From Mycobacterium sp. IS-1264 (GTDB taxonomy: Bacteria > Actinomycetota > Actinomycetes > Mycobacteriales > Mycobacteriaceae): 64,000 bases of DNA. Location of the stretch: assembly GCF_001954195.1 (NCBI RefSeq), contig NZ_MBES01000086.1:85391-149390 (forward strand), read 5' to 3'. Shown piece after piece: positions 8,700-17,968 of the stretch. Below the pieces are notes generated by a model. That model had not been told where the DNA came from, did no database searches, and worked only from the letters and a program-made list of their open reading frames with translations. Position numbers and translations under genes: made by a program. How positions within the stretch are numbered: position 1 is the first letter of the stretch; the number at the start of each line of letters is the position of its first letter.

Positions 8700-10643
8700 C
8701 TAGGAATCGGGCAGATTTTCGGGGTGCAGCATTTCGGCGTACCGCAGCGGCTCGGGGATGCCGAACCCGTCGACGAGCGTTTCGGCATGCGGGCGCAGCG
8801 CGCGGCAGCGATCGTTGATACCCCGGGTGACCGCCTTGGCTCGCCCGGTGGACAGATACCCGTGCTCGACATACCAGGCCTTGTCGTCCTCGATCACCGA
8901 CAACGCGTAGAGGTCGCACACGAGCTCGAGCAGTTCGCGGGCGTCGTCGTCTTCGCACGCGTCGATCCCGGCGACGAAAGCTTCCAGCACCACCCGGTCG
9001 ATGTGTGCGCTCGCCGCGTGCAGCACATGATCCTGTACGGCGTTGAACGCGTCGAACTCCGACATGTCTTTCGATTTGTCCCGCAGCCGGCGCGCGACCG
9101 AAGACAGCAAGTAGTCCTCGCGCTCCTCGAACATGTTGACCTGGGTGCCGCGGTTGAACAGGCTGCCCTCTTCCTCGCTGTCCTGCCGGGCGTCCACGAT
9201 TCTTTGCATAATCGCCTCGGCCGCAGTGCGTTTCATCACCCGCTCACCGACGGTGTTGGCGGCGAAGCGCACCCACTCGACCGGGCTCATGCTGCGGATG
9301 TCGTCGGCGTAGGCCGTCAGCAGTTCCTTGGCCACCAGTTGGGTAAGCACATGGTTGTCGCCTTCGAACGTGGTGAACACGTCCGTGTCGCCGCGCAGCG
9401 CGATCAGCCGGTTCTCCGCCATGTAGCCGGCGCCGCCGCAGGCCTCGCGGGCCTCCTGAATGGCCTGCGACGCGTGCCAGGTGTTGGCCGCCTTCAGCCC
9501 TGCGGCGCGCGCCTCCAGTTCGCGCTGCTCGTCGGCGTCGGGGTCATCGGCGGTCTGGATGTCGTGGCACTTGCTGACGAGCTCGTTCTGCGCGAATTGC
9601 AGGGCGTATGACTTGGCGATCAACGGAAACAGCCGGCGCTGATGCACCAGATAATCCATGATCAGCACCTCGGTGTCCTCGTCTGGTGCACTGAATTGCC
9701 TGCGCTGCAACGCATATCGAGTGGCGATATCCAGCGCGACACGAGCCGCCGCGCCCGCACTCCCGCCCACCGTGATGCGGCCGCGTACCAGTGTGCCCAG
9801 CATGGTGAAGAACCGCCGGTTGGGGTTGTCGATCGGGGAGCTGTACGTGCCATCGGGGGCGACGTCGCCGTACTTGTTCAGCAGGTTCTCCCGCGGTACC
9901 CGGACGTGGTCGAACACGATGCGGCCGTTGTCGACACCGGGTAGGCCGCCCTTGTATTCGCAATCCGATGTGGTGACCCCGGGGAGGTCGTTGCCTTCGG
10001 CGTCGCGGATCGGGACCATCACGCAGTGGACGCCGTGGTTGACCGGCTTGCCGTCCTCGTTGGTGATCAGCTGCGCGAAAACCGCTGCCATGGTGGCGGT
10101 TTGGGCGGCGCCGCCGATGTAGTCCTTGCGGGCCGTCGGGCTCGGGGAGTCGATGACGAACTCTTCGGTCTCAGGGTCGTAGGTGGCGGTGGTCTCCAGC
10201 GCCTGCACGTCGCTGCCGTGTCCGGTCTCGGTCATCGCGAAGCAGCCGCGCAGCTCGAGGCTGATGATCTGTTTGACGTAGGCGTCGTGGTGGCGCTCGG
10301 TGCCCAGGTTTTCCACGGCGCTGCCGAACAGCCCCCACTGCACCCCGGCCTTGACCATCAGCGACAGATCCGACATCGCGAGCATCTCGATCATCGTGAT
10401 GGCCGCACCGATGTCGCCCGTCCCGCCGTGCTCTTTGCGGAAGTTGTCGGCGGCGACACCGAACGCGGCCATGATCCTCATCTGCTCGGCAACCTTGGTG
10501 CGCGCGATCACCGTGTTCGGCGTGTAGTGCGGGCGGAACAGCTCCTCGGTCAGCGTCCCGCGCATGCGGTTCTTCACGTCACGCCAACGTCCGTCCAACG
10601 TGTTGCGCAGATGTTCGGCAGTGCTACTCGTCTCTGGCGCCAT
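8700..10643 (-). CDS. Acyl-CoA oxidase/dehydrogenase family flavoprotein
   Basis: 647 aa, longer than ordinary acyl-CoA dehydrogenases (about 380-400 aa) and matching the acyl-CoA oxidase-like branch. The N-terminal helical domain is followed by the flavin/substrate segment CFAMTETGHGSDVQALETTA, the linker DHVRVPRENLLNKYGDV, and the C-terminal region with REACGGAGYMAENRL and DTDVFTTFEGDNHVL, typical of ACOX proteins. Likely catalyses alpha,beta-dehydrogenation of an acyl-CoA in beta-oxidation; whether O2 or an ETF-type acceptor is used cannot be read from sequence. Divergent from the VIT1-like gene across a 95 bp gap. Confidence 0.85.
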   Translation of the reverse strand: MAPETSSTAEHLRNTLDGRWRDVKNRMRGTLTEELFRPHYTPNTVIARTKVAEQMRIMAAFGVAADNFRKEHGGTGDIGAAITMIEMLAMSDLSLMVKAGVQWGLFGSAVENLGTERHHDAYVKQIISLELRGCFAMTETGHGSDVQALETTATYDPETEEFVIDSPSPTARKDYIGGAAQTATMAAVFAQLITNEDGKPVNHGVHCVMVPIRDAEGNDLPGVTTSDCEYKGGLPGVDNGRIVFDHVRVPRENLLNKYGDVAPDGTYSSPIDNPNRRFFTMLGTLVRGRITVGGSAGAAARVALDIATRYALQRRQFSAPDEDTEVLIMDYLVHQRRLFPLIAKSYALQFAQNELVSKCHDIQTADDPDADEQRELEARAAGLKAANTWHASQAIQEAREACGGAGYMAENRLIALRGDTDVFTTFEGDNHVLTQLVAKELLTAYADDIRSMSPVEWVRFAANTVGERVMKRTAAEAIMQRIVDARQDSEEEGSLFNRGTQVNMFEEREDYLLSSVARRLRDKSKDMSEFDAFNAVQDHVLHAASAHIDRVVLEAFVAGIDACEDDDARELLELVCDLYALSVIEDDKAWYVEHGYLSTGRAKAVTRGINDRCRALRPHAETLVDGFGIPEPLRYAEMLHPENLPDS

Positions 10644-10738
10644 AGTGCGACGGTAACCCGCTGCTCGGGCCTTCGAAACAAGTCGGGAGACGCGGGGCTG
10701 CCTAGCGGTGCGTCGGGGCCCACCGTTTAGATGGCGTC

Positions 10739-11467
10739 ATGGCCCAGCCGGATACCCCATCACAGCAACCCGACCCCGTGTACGACGTCGGGCACACCCA
10801 TCCCGACATCAGCGGAGGCTGGTTACGCGCGGCCACCTTTGGCGCGATGGACGGCCTGGTCAGCAACACCGGCCTGATCGCCGGCGTGGCCGCGGGCGAA
10901 GGCGCCCATGCCGTCACCGTCGCCGGGGTCGCCGGGTTGCTTGCCGGGGCGTTCTCCATGGCACTGGGCGAGTACACGTCGGTGACGACGGCCAACGAGC
11001 AGATCGAATCCGAGGTCCACGTCGAACGCCGCGCCCTGCGCACCCGCCCGGAAGCCGAACGGGCCGAGCTGATCGGCATGCTCGTCGATCTCGGCCTGTC
11101 CGAGAAAACCGCACAGCTCGCCACCGACGAGATCCATCGCGACGAGAACCGCGCGGTCAACGTCCACCTGGTGCGGGAAACCGGCATCAATCCGGACGAG
11201 AAGCCGTCGGCGTGGGTAGCCGCGAGTTCCTCGTTCGTCATGTTCGCCGTCGGCGCGCTAATTCCCCTGATCCCTTACCTTCTCGGGTACGGGACGCTGG
11301 CGACGGGGATGGCGTGCGGCGCGGCAGGGCTGCTCGTCGCCGGCGGACTGACCGCCCGGTTCACCCGCAAGCCGGTGTGGTGGGCGGCGTCTCGGCAGCT
11401 ACTCTTTGGCGCGGTCGCCGTCGCGGCGACGTACCTGCTCGGTTTGCTCGTGGCCGCGCTCTTATGA
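10739..11467 (+). CDS. VIT1/CCC1 family Fe/Mn transporter
   Basis: 242 aa membrane protein. N-terminal GGWLRAATFGAMDGLVSNTG is the VIT1 first-helix signature, followed by GAFSMALGEYTSVTTANEQ. A charged cytoplasmic loop (about 90-150, ERRALRTRPEAERAELIGM) corresponds to the metal-binding domain of VIT transporters, and three more membrane helices follow. Probably exports or stores iron or manganese. Its 3' end overlaps the convergent FHA-ABC gene by six bases. Confidence 0.88.
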   Translation: MAQPDTPSQQPDPVYDVGHTHPDISGGWLRAATFGAMDGLVSNTGLIAGVAAGEGAHAVTVAGVAGLLAGAFSMALGEYTSVTTANEQIESEVHVERRALRTRPEAERAELIGMLVDLGLSEKTAQLATDEIHRDENRAVNVHLVRETGINPDEKPSAWVAASSSFVMFAVGALIPLIPYLLGYGTLATGMACGAAGLLVAGGLTARFTRKPVWWAASRQLLFGAVAVAATYLLGLLVAALL

Positions 11468-13888
11468 CGCCCGCGCCCGATCGACCGGGTTGGGCGAGCG
11501 CAGCCGGTACAGGATGAACCCGATCCCGAGCATGCCGAAGCCGGTGAGCATGATCATGTCGAACGCCCACCAACCCGAATAGTGTGTCCACATCTGCGCG
11601 TTGGCGGCCAGCGCGTCGATCCGGCGCAGATCGGCGGTGGACGCCGAGGCGGCGAAGCCCCATTGGGCCGGGACAAACCATGAGATCTGCTGGAATCCCC
11701 ACCTGCTCACCAGCTGCACCAGGCTGCCGTTGAACAGTACGGATGCCAGGAGCAGCGGTAGTAGCAGCGGCACGACCTCCCGCAGCGAATTGGCCAGCGC
11801 CGACAGCGCGAGCGCGACGATGGCGGACACGATCGCGGTCACGGCCACGCTCACGTAGAGCTCGATCGTGGCATTCTGCAGCGCGGCGGCGCCGTGCACG
11901 GGCGCGCCTTTGCCGACTACGACGATCGAGAACGTGATGGCCGTGAGGATGGCCGCGGCCACGCTGACGAAGATGAGCTTGCCGGCGACGTAGGCCGGCG
12001 TGGACAGCCCGACAGCCTGCTCGCGCCGAAAGACGCGGCGCTCGCCGACCACCTCGCGGATGCCTAACGCGGCGCCGATGAGGACCGCGGAGACGTTGAG
12101 CGCCGCCAGGATCTCGACGGCCTCATGCGGGTGGGGGCTGGCCGGATTCGGCTTGCTCAGGCCGGAATTGCCGGGAATCAGCAGTGTCAGCGCCGCCAGC
12201 ACGAAGGGCAGTAAGACCAGGAAGACGGAGTAGACGCGGCTCGCGAGTAGGAGGCGAAGCTGGCGGCCGATCACCAACCGGATTTGCCGGCTCGCGCTGA
12301 GTTCGGCGGGCGGTGGCCATGGCGCGGCCGCCGCCGGCGGAGGGGCCGCCGGCTGTTGGGCACGGGCCGCGGCGGGATCGGCGCTTACCTGCCCGAGGAT
12401 CGTCGACCAGTCGGTGCTGCCCGTCAAAGACTGGATCTGCAGCGGTGTGCCGGCGAAGGCCATGCTGCCGGTGGCCGTGAGCACCACGACCTGGTCGCAC
12501 ATGTTGAGCCCCGCCGGCGAGGTCGGCGAATTCATTGCCACCACCACGACACAACCGATGTCGGCCTGGCGGCGCAGCACCGCCATCACGTGACTTTCCT
12601 GACCCGCGTCCAGCCCGGCGCCCGGCTCGTCGACGACGAGGAGCGTCGGCCTGGTGGTGAGCTCCACCGCCAGCGCGGTGCACCGGCGCGCTTCGGGCGG
12701 CAGCTTGCTGATCCGGGTCGAGCGGTACGGCGTTAGCTCGAGTTCTTCGAGAATCTGATCCACCACGCGGCGGCGGTGTTCGGGCAAGGTGTCCGGCGGC
12801 AGCCGTAGTTTGGCCGCGTAGTGGACCGCTCGTTCGACGGTGAGCTGCCGATGAAGGCGGTCGTCGCGCGCGACTATTCCGATGCGGGTGCGCATCGACA
12901 CGGGCTCGGCGTGCACGTCGTGGTCGTCTACGGTGATTCGGCCGGAGCTGAGTTTCCTTGTGCCCGCGAGCATTCCGAGCAGCGCGGAGTTGCGTGCGGC
13001 CGACGGCCCGATCACCGCGGTCAATGTGCCCGGTCGCGCGGTGAAAGAGACGTCCGTGAGCAACGCGCGCCCGTCGACGACCAGGCCCAAATGGTGTGCG
13101 GCCACGCCGACTGTGCGCGCGCCAGCCTGCATCGGCAGCCGAAACGTGGGGTCCGCCTGCTCGGTGCGAAAGGACGGAGCCGCGGCGCGCAGCTTTCGAG
13201 TTCTCATCCGCTCGATCAGGCCGGGGGCCCGTAGTTGTTCTGTCGCGCCGGCGGCAGCGGGTTCGGGCGGTGGCGGATGCTCGGCCGGCACCGGTGGCGG
13301 TGGCGCGGCCGGCGGAACTGGGTACGACGCCGCGGGCGGGTGCGCGGGCGCCGCGGCCGGCCCGACGGGCGGCACCGGCGGCGTGAACGGCCGAACCGGC
13401 GGCGGCGCCGGCTGAGACGGTCGCTCAACCTCGTGCGATTGGGTGGGTATCCGCATGGGTCCGGTGTCGCGCTGTGTCGGGGCGGGCGGCGGGTGGGCCG
13501 GGCCTTGATGCGGACCGGGCGGCCCGACCGGCGGTGCAATCTGCGGCGCGACCGGCGGTGTGATCTCAAAGACCAGCCGGGGACCGTGCTGCGGGTCACC
13601 GAGCGTGATCGCCTGCCCGTCGTGGATGTCGACCGCCGGCACCCGGAACCCGTTGCTGAAGATGCCGCTGCGGCTCTTGTCGATGGCCACCCAGTGCGTG
13701 CCGAGGAACCGCAGCAGAACCTCCGGGCGAGGCGCCTGGGGCGGCAGCCCCCCGAGTTGCTCCAGCGGAATGTCAGCCCCGGCGCCGTAGCCCACGACCA
13801 CGTCGCGGCCCGGCGGGAAGGCATAGCGCATCGATCCGACCCATACGGTGAGCGGGGAGGCTGGCACGGCGGAAGCCTCGGGCCGCAT
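11462..13888 (-). CDS. FHA-ABC transporter fusion with degenerate catalytic motifs (Rv1747-like)
   Basis: 808 aa. Layout: FHA-like domain 10-112, Pro-rich linker 112-222, ABC ATPase-like domain 262-480, and an ABC-2 membrane domain with about six helices in the last 270 residues. Rv1747, the likely relative, has two FHA domains and working motifs. Here Walker A reads IGPSAARNSA (293-302) with the lysine replaced by Asn300; the Q-loop position is Arg341; the signature region is SKLPPEAR; the H-loop position is Asn453. Walker B (LLVVDEP, 416-422) is kept. The FHA lacks the GR and SRxH residues that bind phosphothreonine (GYGAG instead). Frame and membrane domain are intact, so the protein is probably made. 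Confidence 0.85.
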   Translation of the reverse strand: MRPEASAVPASPLTVWVGSMRYAFPPGRDVVVGYGAGADIPLEQLGGLPPQAPRPEVLLRFLGTHWVAIDKSRSGIFSNGFRVPAVDIHDGQAITLGDPQHGPRLVFEITPPVAPQIAPPVGPPGPHQGPAHPPPAPTQRDTGPMRIPTQSHEVERPSQPAPPPVRPFTPPVPPVGPAAAPAHPPAASYPVPPAAPPPPVPAEHPPPPEPAAAGATEQLRAPGLIERMRTRKLRAAAPSFRTEQADPTFRLPMQAGARTVGVAAHHLGLVVDGRALLTDVSFTARPGTLTAVIGPSAARNSALLGMLAGTRKLSSGRITVDDHDVHAEPVSMRTRIGIVARDDRLHRQLTVERAVHYAAKLRLPPDTLPEHRRRVVDQILEELELTPYRSTRISKLPPEARRCTALAVELTTRPTLLVVDEPGAGLDAGQESHVMAVLRRQADIGCVVVVAMNSPTSPAGLNMCDQVVVLTATGSMAFAGTPLQIQSLTGSTDWSTILGQVSADPAAARAQQPAAPPPAAAAPWPPPAELSASRQIRLVIGRQLRLLLASRVYSVFLVLLPFVLAALTLLIPGNSGLSKPNPASPHPHEAVEILAALNVSAVLIGAALGIREVVGERRVFRREQAVGLSTPAYVAGKLIFVSVAAAILTAITFSIVVVGKGAPVHGAAALQNATIELYVSVAVTAIVSAIVALALSALANSLREVVPLLLPLLLASVLFNGSLVQLVSRWGFQQISWFVPAQWGFAASASTADLRRIDALAANAQMWTHYSGWWAFDMIMLTGFGMLGIGFILYRLRSPNPVDRARAS

Positions 13889-14006
13889 CGAACGCCACCT
13901 TTCGTCGCCGGTCAGACCGGATTGATCCCGTCTTCAGACCAATCGGGGATTGATCAAGTGTCTACCCGCCGCCGCTCGGCGATCCACCGGGCGTCGATCA
14001 AGCCGA

Positions 14007-14504
14007 TCACAGGGTGTGCCGACGCGGCGCGGCCGCCGCATTGTCGAGTAGTCGGCGCAACACGTCGACCGCTTCGGACAGCACCCGGCGATCGGACGGC
14101 TCGAGCAGGGCCAGTTGCGGTTCGATCGCGGCCGCGCGGTCGGCCCGCACGGCGTTGAGCGTGCGCATTCCCTCATTCGTGATGCGAATGCGGACCGCCC
14201 GGGCATCCCCGGGATCGACGGTTCGAGTGACCAGGCCGGCGTCCTCGAGCCGGCGCACCTGCGTGGTCATCGTGGGCTGCGAGCAGTGGTCGACGGCGGC
14301 CAGATCACCGATGCGGGCTTCTCCGTGGACTTCGATGGTGGCCAGCAGCCTGGCCTGCGCGGCGGGCAGCGGCATCTGGATGCGCTGGGTGGCCAGCCGA
14401 TTGAGGCGCGCGACGACGGCGAGCAGGTCTGCTCCCAGGCCAGACTGGGGATCGGTGTTTGCGGCGTCAACGACATCGGTGTGGTTGGCGGCGGATGCAT
14501 TCAT
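14007..14504 (-). CDS. MarR family transcriptional regulator
   Basis: 165 aa from ATG 14504; the frame is open further upstream but runs over the divergent promoter. Winged helix: IGDLAAVDHCSQPTMTTQV recognition region, then RRLEDAGLVTRTVDPGDARA wing and a C-terminal dimerisation helix. Syntenic with Rv2327. It is divergent from the ECF transporter gene (106 bp apart), and a palindrome between them (14517-14533) is a good operator candidate, so it probably controls itself and the transporter. Ligand unknown. Confidence 0.85.
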   Translation of the reverse strand: MNASAANHTDVVDAANTDPQSGLGADLLAVVARLNRLATQRIQMPLPAAQARLLATIEVHGEARIGDLAAVDHCSQPTMTTQVRRLEDAGLVTRTVDPGDARAVRIRITNEGMRTLNAVRADRAAAIEPQLALLEPSDRRVLSEAVDVLRRLLDNAAAAPRRHTL

Positions 14505-14516
14505 ACCTACATCGTT

Positions 14517-14533
14517 GCATAGCTTTGCTAAGC
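14517..14533. promoter_or_regulatory. Palindrome, candidate MarR operator
   Basis: GCATAGCTTTGCTAAGC is an imperfect inverted repeat with a perfect core TAGC-TTT-GCTA (14520-14530). It lies 13 bp upstream of the MarR start codon, in the MarR/ECF divergent gap. Confidence 0.4.
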
Positions 14534-14610
14534 GAGCCGAACCGTGGACACCCCGAGATCCGTCTGTGTGCTGCGACGACTTGGCGCCGCGGCCTGGCAG
14601 AATCGTTGGG

Positions 14611-16656
14611 GTGACCGTTCCGAGATCTCCCCGGGTGGGCCGTCGGGGTGGGTCGCTGCGTCCGGTCGAATTGGCGCAAGCCTCGGTCATGGGCGCGCTG
14701 TGTGCGGTCATCGCAATCATTTCCGTCGTCATCCCGTTTGCGGCGGGATTGGCCTTGCTGGGCACCGTGCCCACCGGGCTGCTCGCCTACCGCTATCGGC
14801 TGCGGGTGTTGCTCGCGGCGACGGTTGCCGCCGGGATGATCGCCTTCCTGATCGCCGGGTTGGGCGGTTTGATGACGGTCATCCACTGTGCCTACATCGG
14901 CGGCCTGACCGGAGTCGTCAAGCGCAGGGGCCGGGGCACGCTGACGGTCGTCGTCTCCTCGCTGATCGCGGGGGTCGCCTTCGGCGTGATGTCCGTCGGC
15001 GCGCTGACCGTGATGACCCGCCTGCGGCACCTGATTTTCGACGTGATGACCTCGAACGTGCACGGGGTCGCGTCGTTCCTGGGCCGGGTGCATCTGCAGC
15101 GGCCCGCCGATGCGCTGATGCGGTATTTCACTTGGGCACTGGGCTACTGGCAGTGGTGGATGGTGGCCTACTACGGCCTGGGAATCATGGTCGTGTCGTT
15201 GATCGGCTGGTGGGCGCTGTCCCGTCTGCTGGAGCGGATGCGCGGCCTGCCTGATGTGCACAAATTGGAGGCGTGGGGTCACGGCGACACTGTCCCGGTC
15301 GGGCCGGTCCCCGTGCGGCTGGACCGCGTGCGCTTCCGTTACCCCGGCGCCGGCCAAGACGCGCTGCGCGAGATCAGCCTGGACCTGAAGGTCGGGGAAC
15401 ACGTGGCCATCACCGGGGCCAACGGCTCCGGGAAGACCACGTTGATGCTGATCCTGGCCGGCCGCCAACCGACGTCGGGCAGCGTGGAGCGACCCGGCGC
15501 GGTGGGTCTGGGTGAGCTGGGCGGTACGGCCCTCGTTCTGCAGCACCCCGAAAGCCAGGTCCTGGGCACGCGGGTGGCCGACGACGTGGTGTGGGGCTTG
15601 CCGCCGGGCACCGAAATCGACGTGAACCGGTTGCTCAGCGAGGTCGGCCTCGAGGCACTCGCCGAGCGCGACACCGGAAGCCTGTCAGGCGGCGAACTGC
15701 AGCGCCTCGCGCTCGCCGCGGCGCTGGCCCGGGAGCCGGCACTGCTCATCGCCGACGAAGTCACCACGATGGTGGACCAGCAGGGCCGCGACGCGTTGCT
15801 GGGTGTGCTCTCCGGGCTCACCACGCGGCACCGGACCGCGCTGGTGCACATCACGCATTACAACAACGAGGCCGATTCCGCGGACCGCAGGATCGATCTC
15901 AGCGATTCGCCGGACAACACCGGCATGGTTGAGACCTCGGCCGCCCCCACACCGGCAATCCCGGTGGATTACCGCCAGCCGCACGCGCCGGTCATCGAAC
16001 TCATTGGCGTCGGCCACGAATACGGGAGCGGCACGCCTTGGGCCAAGACCGCGCTGCGCGACATCAACTTTGTGGTGGAGCAAGGCGATGGCGTGCTGAT
16101 CCACGGCGGCAACGGCTCCGGTAAGTCGACGCTGGCGTGGATCATGGCCGGCCTGACCATTCCCACATCCGGCGCCTGCCTCATCGACGGCCGGCCCACC
16201 CATGAGCAGGTCGGCGCGGTGGCGTTGTCGTTCCAAGCGGCCAGGCTACAGTTGATGCGCAGCCGCGTAGACCTCGAAGTGGCTTCGGCAGCGGGCTTTT
16301 CGCACCTCGACCAAGATCGGGTCGCAACCGCTTTGGGCGTGGTCGGACTGGATCCCACACTGGCCAAGCGGGGCATCGACCAGCTCAGTGGTGGCCAGAT
16401 GCGCCGCGTCGTGCTGGCCGGACTGTTGGCCTGCTCGCCACGCGCCTTGATCCTCGACGAGCCGCTGGCGGGTTTGGACGCCGCCAGCCAGCGTGGCCTG
16501 CTGCGCCTGCTGGAAGACCTGCGTCACGAGCGCGGCCTGACCGTGGTGGTGATTTCCCACGACTTCGCCGGGCTGGAGGAGCTGTGCCCGCGCACCCTGC
16601 ATCTGCGCGAGGGCACCGTCGAACCGATGCCGACCGCGGCGGGAGGCATCGCGTGA
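14611..16656 (+). CDS. ECF transporter fusion: membrane S-like domain plus two ATPase domains
   Basis: 681 aa from GTG 14611. The first about 210 residues hold five to six membrane helices and look like an S component; then come two ABC ATPases. ATPase 1: Walker A GANGSGKTTL, signature LSGGELQR, Walker B LLIADE. ATPase 2: Walker A GGNGSGKSTL, signature LSGGQMRR, Walker B ALILDEP, H-loop ISHD. All catalytic motifs are intact. It corresponds to Rv2326c. With the T protein next door it would form a complete group-I-like ECF importer for a vitamin or metal; the substrate cannot be told. The T gene starts inside its stop codon (GTGA). Confidence 0.88.
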   Translation: MTVPRSPRVGRRGGSLRPVELAQASVMGALCAVIAIISVVIPFAAGLALLGTVPTGLLAYRYRLRVLLAATVAAGMIAFLIAGLGGLMTVIHCAYIGGLTGVVKRRGRGTLTVVVSSLIAGVAFGVMSVGALTVMTRLRHLIFDVMTSNVHGVASFLGRVHLQRPADALMRYFTWALGYWQWWMVAYYGLGIMVVSLIGWWALSRLLERMRGLPDVHKLEAWGHGDTVPVGPVPVRLDRVRFRYPGAGQDALREISLDLKVGEHVAITGANGSGKTTLMLILAGRQPTSGSVERPGAVGLGELGGTALVLQHPESQVLGTRVADDVVWGLPPGTEIDVNRLLSEVGLEALAERDTGSLSGGELQRLALAAALAREPALLIADEVTTMVDQQGRDALLGVLSGLTTRHRTALVHITHYNNEADSADRRIDLSDSPDNTGMVETSAAPTPAIPVDYRQPHAPVIELIGVGHEYGSGTPWAKTALRDINFVVEQGDGVLIHGGNGSGKSTLAWIMAGLTIPTSGACLIDGRPTHEQVGAVALSFQAARLQLMRSRVDLEVASAAGFSHLDQDRVATALGVVGLDPTLAKRGIDQLSGGQMRRVVLAGLLACSPRALILDEPLAGLDAASQRGLLRLLEDLRHERGLTVVVISHDFAGLEELCPRTLHLREGTVEPMPTAAGGIA

Positions 16657-17510
16657 CGACGACTTCGACGACGGCAACGGCGGACGGCGCAACGCGTCGC
16701 CCCACTCGCCCGGTGGTGCTGCTGATCCCGGTGCCCGGACATTCGGCCATCCACGGCTTGTGGGCAGGGACCAAACTGCTTGTCGTTTTCGGTCTTTCGG
16801 TGCTGCTGACGTTCTACCCGGGCTGGGTGACGATCGGGATCGCGGCGGCCCTGGTGGTTGCGGCGCTTCGGATCGCACACATCCCACGCGGCGTGCTGCC
16901 GTCGATACCACGGTGGCTGTGGATCGCTCTCGCATTGGGCTTCGTCACGGCCGCCCTCTCCGGCGGTCGCCCCAAGATCTTGATCGCCGGGGTCGAGATC
17001 GCACTCGGCGGGGCGCTGAACTTCCTGCGGATCACCGCGCTGTCGATCGTGTTGCTCGGGCTGGGAGCACTGGTGTCCTGGACCACCAATGTCGCCGAAA
17101 TCGGGCCGGCGTTGGCGACATTGGGCCGACCGCTGAAGATATTCCGAATCCCGGTCGACGAATGGGCGGTGGCATTGGCGCTCGCGCTGCGCGCGTTCCC
17201 GATGCTGATCGACGAATTCCAGATCCTCTACGCCGCCCGCCGGCTACGTCCGAAACGAATACCGAAGAGCCGCAAGGCTCGTCGCCGACGCCATGCCCTG
17301 GAGCTGATCGACCTGATGGCCGCCGCCATCACCGTGACCCTGCGGCGCGGTGACGAGATGGGCGACGCGATCACCGCGCGCGGCGGCACCGGTCAGCTCT
17401 CCGCCCGTCCGGTCCGGCCGAAGCTGGCCGACTGGGTGACGATCGCGATCACCATCGCGGCCAGCGGGGCGGCGGTGGCGCTCGAGACGATGATGCATTC
17501 GCCGTACTGA
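16653..17510 (+). CDS. ECF transporter T (transmembrane) component
   Basis: 285 aa from GTG 16653, overlapping the preceding stop. Five or so hydrophobic helices, and the cytoplasmic coupling region with LALRAFPMLIDEFQILYAAR and DEMGDAITARGG; the latter is the X-R-G coupling motif of EcfT proteins (here ARGG). Corresponds to Rv2325c. It bridges the ATPases and the S domain encoded by the upstream fusion gene. Confidence 0.87.
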   Translation: MTTTSTTATADGATRRPTRPVVLLIPVPGHSAIHGLWAGTKLLVVFGLSVLLTFYPGWVTIGIAAALVVAALRIAHIPRGVLPSIPRWLWIALALGFVTAALSGGRPKILIAGVEIALGGALNFLRITALSIVLLGLGALVSWTTNVAEIGPALATLGRPLKIFRIPVDEWAVALALALRAFPMLIDEFQILYAARRLRPKRIPKSRKARRRRHALELIDLMAAAITVTLRRGDEMGDAITARGGTGQLSARPVRPKLADWVTIAITIAASGAAVALETMMHSPY

Positions 17511-17512
17511 GC

Positions 17513-17968
17513 GTGAAAGTGGCTGAGGCTCAGAGCGTCCGCGCGATCGCGGCCCGCGTGCACGAAGTCTGGGATGTCCTTGCCGATTTCGGGTCGATCG
17601 CTTCGTGGGCCGACAACGTCGACCACTCCTGCATCCTGTCCTGCGGCCCCGACGGCGGGCGAATTGGCACCGCCCGGCGAGTTCAGGTCAAACGCGACAC
17701 CCTCGTCGAGCGCATCACCGAGTTCGACCCGCCGCACGCACTCGCCTACGACGTCGACGGCCTGCCCCGGCGCCTGCGCAGGGTGACCAATCGCTGGACG
17801 CTGACGGCGGCGGGCGATTCGACAGTGGTGACCCTGATCAGCACGGTCGAAATCGGGTCTCGGCCACCGCAAAAGCTGGCCGAACGCGTGCTGTGCCGCT
17901 TCCTCGCACGACAGTCCGACGTGATGCTCGCCGGGCTCGCGAACCGATTGGAGAACGCCCGTGTCTGA
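17513..17968 (+). CDS. SRPBCC (START-like) family protein
   Basis: 151 aa from GTG 17513, two bases after the T-component stop, so likely in the same transcript. Typical polyketide-cyclase/SRPBCC pattern: VHEVWDVLADFGSIASWAD at the N-terminus, a beta core with LVERITEFDPPHALAYDV, and a long C-terminal helix. Such proteins bind hydrophobic ligands; its ligand and any link to the ECF system are unknown. Its stop overlaps the start of the sulfatase gene by eight bases. Confidence 0.75.
   Translation: MKVAEAQSVRAIAARVHEVWDVLADFGSIASWADNVDHSCILSCGPDGGRIGTARRVQVKRDTLVERITEFDPPHALAYDVDGLPRRLRRVTNRWTLTAAGDSTVVTLISTVEIGSRPPQKLAERVLCRFLARQSDVMLAGLANRLENARV

Noticed and set aside
13900..13960. GGATTGATC direct repeats upstream of the FHA-ABC gene as an operator
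   Set aside because: Two short imperfect copies, no palindrome, no regulator to tie it to.
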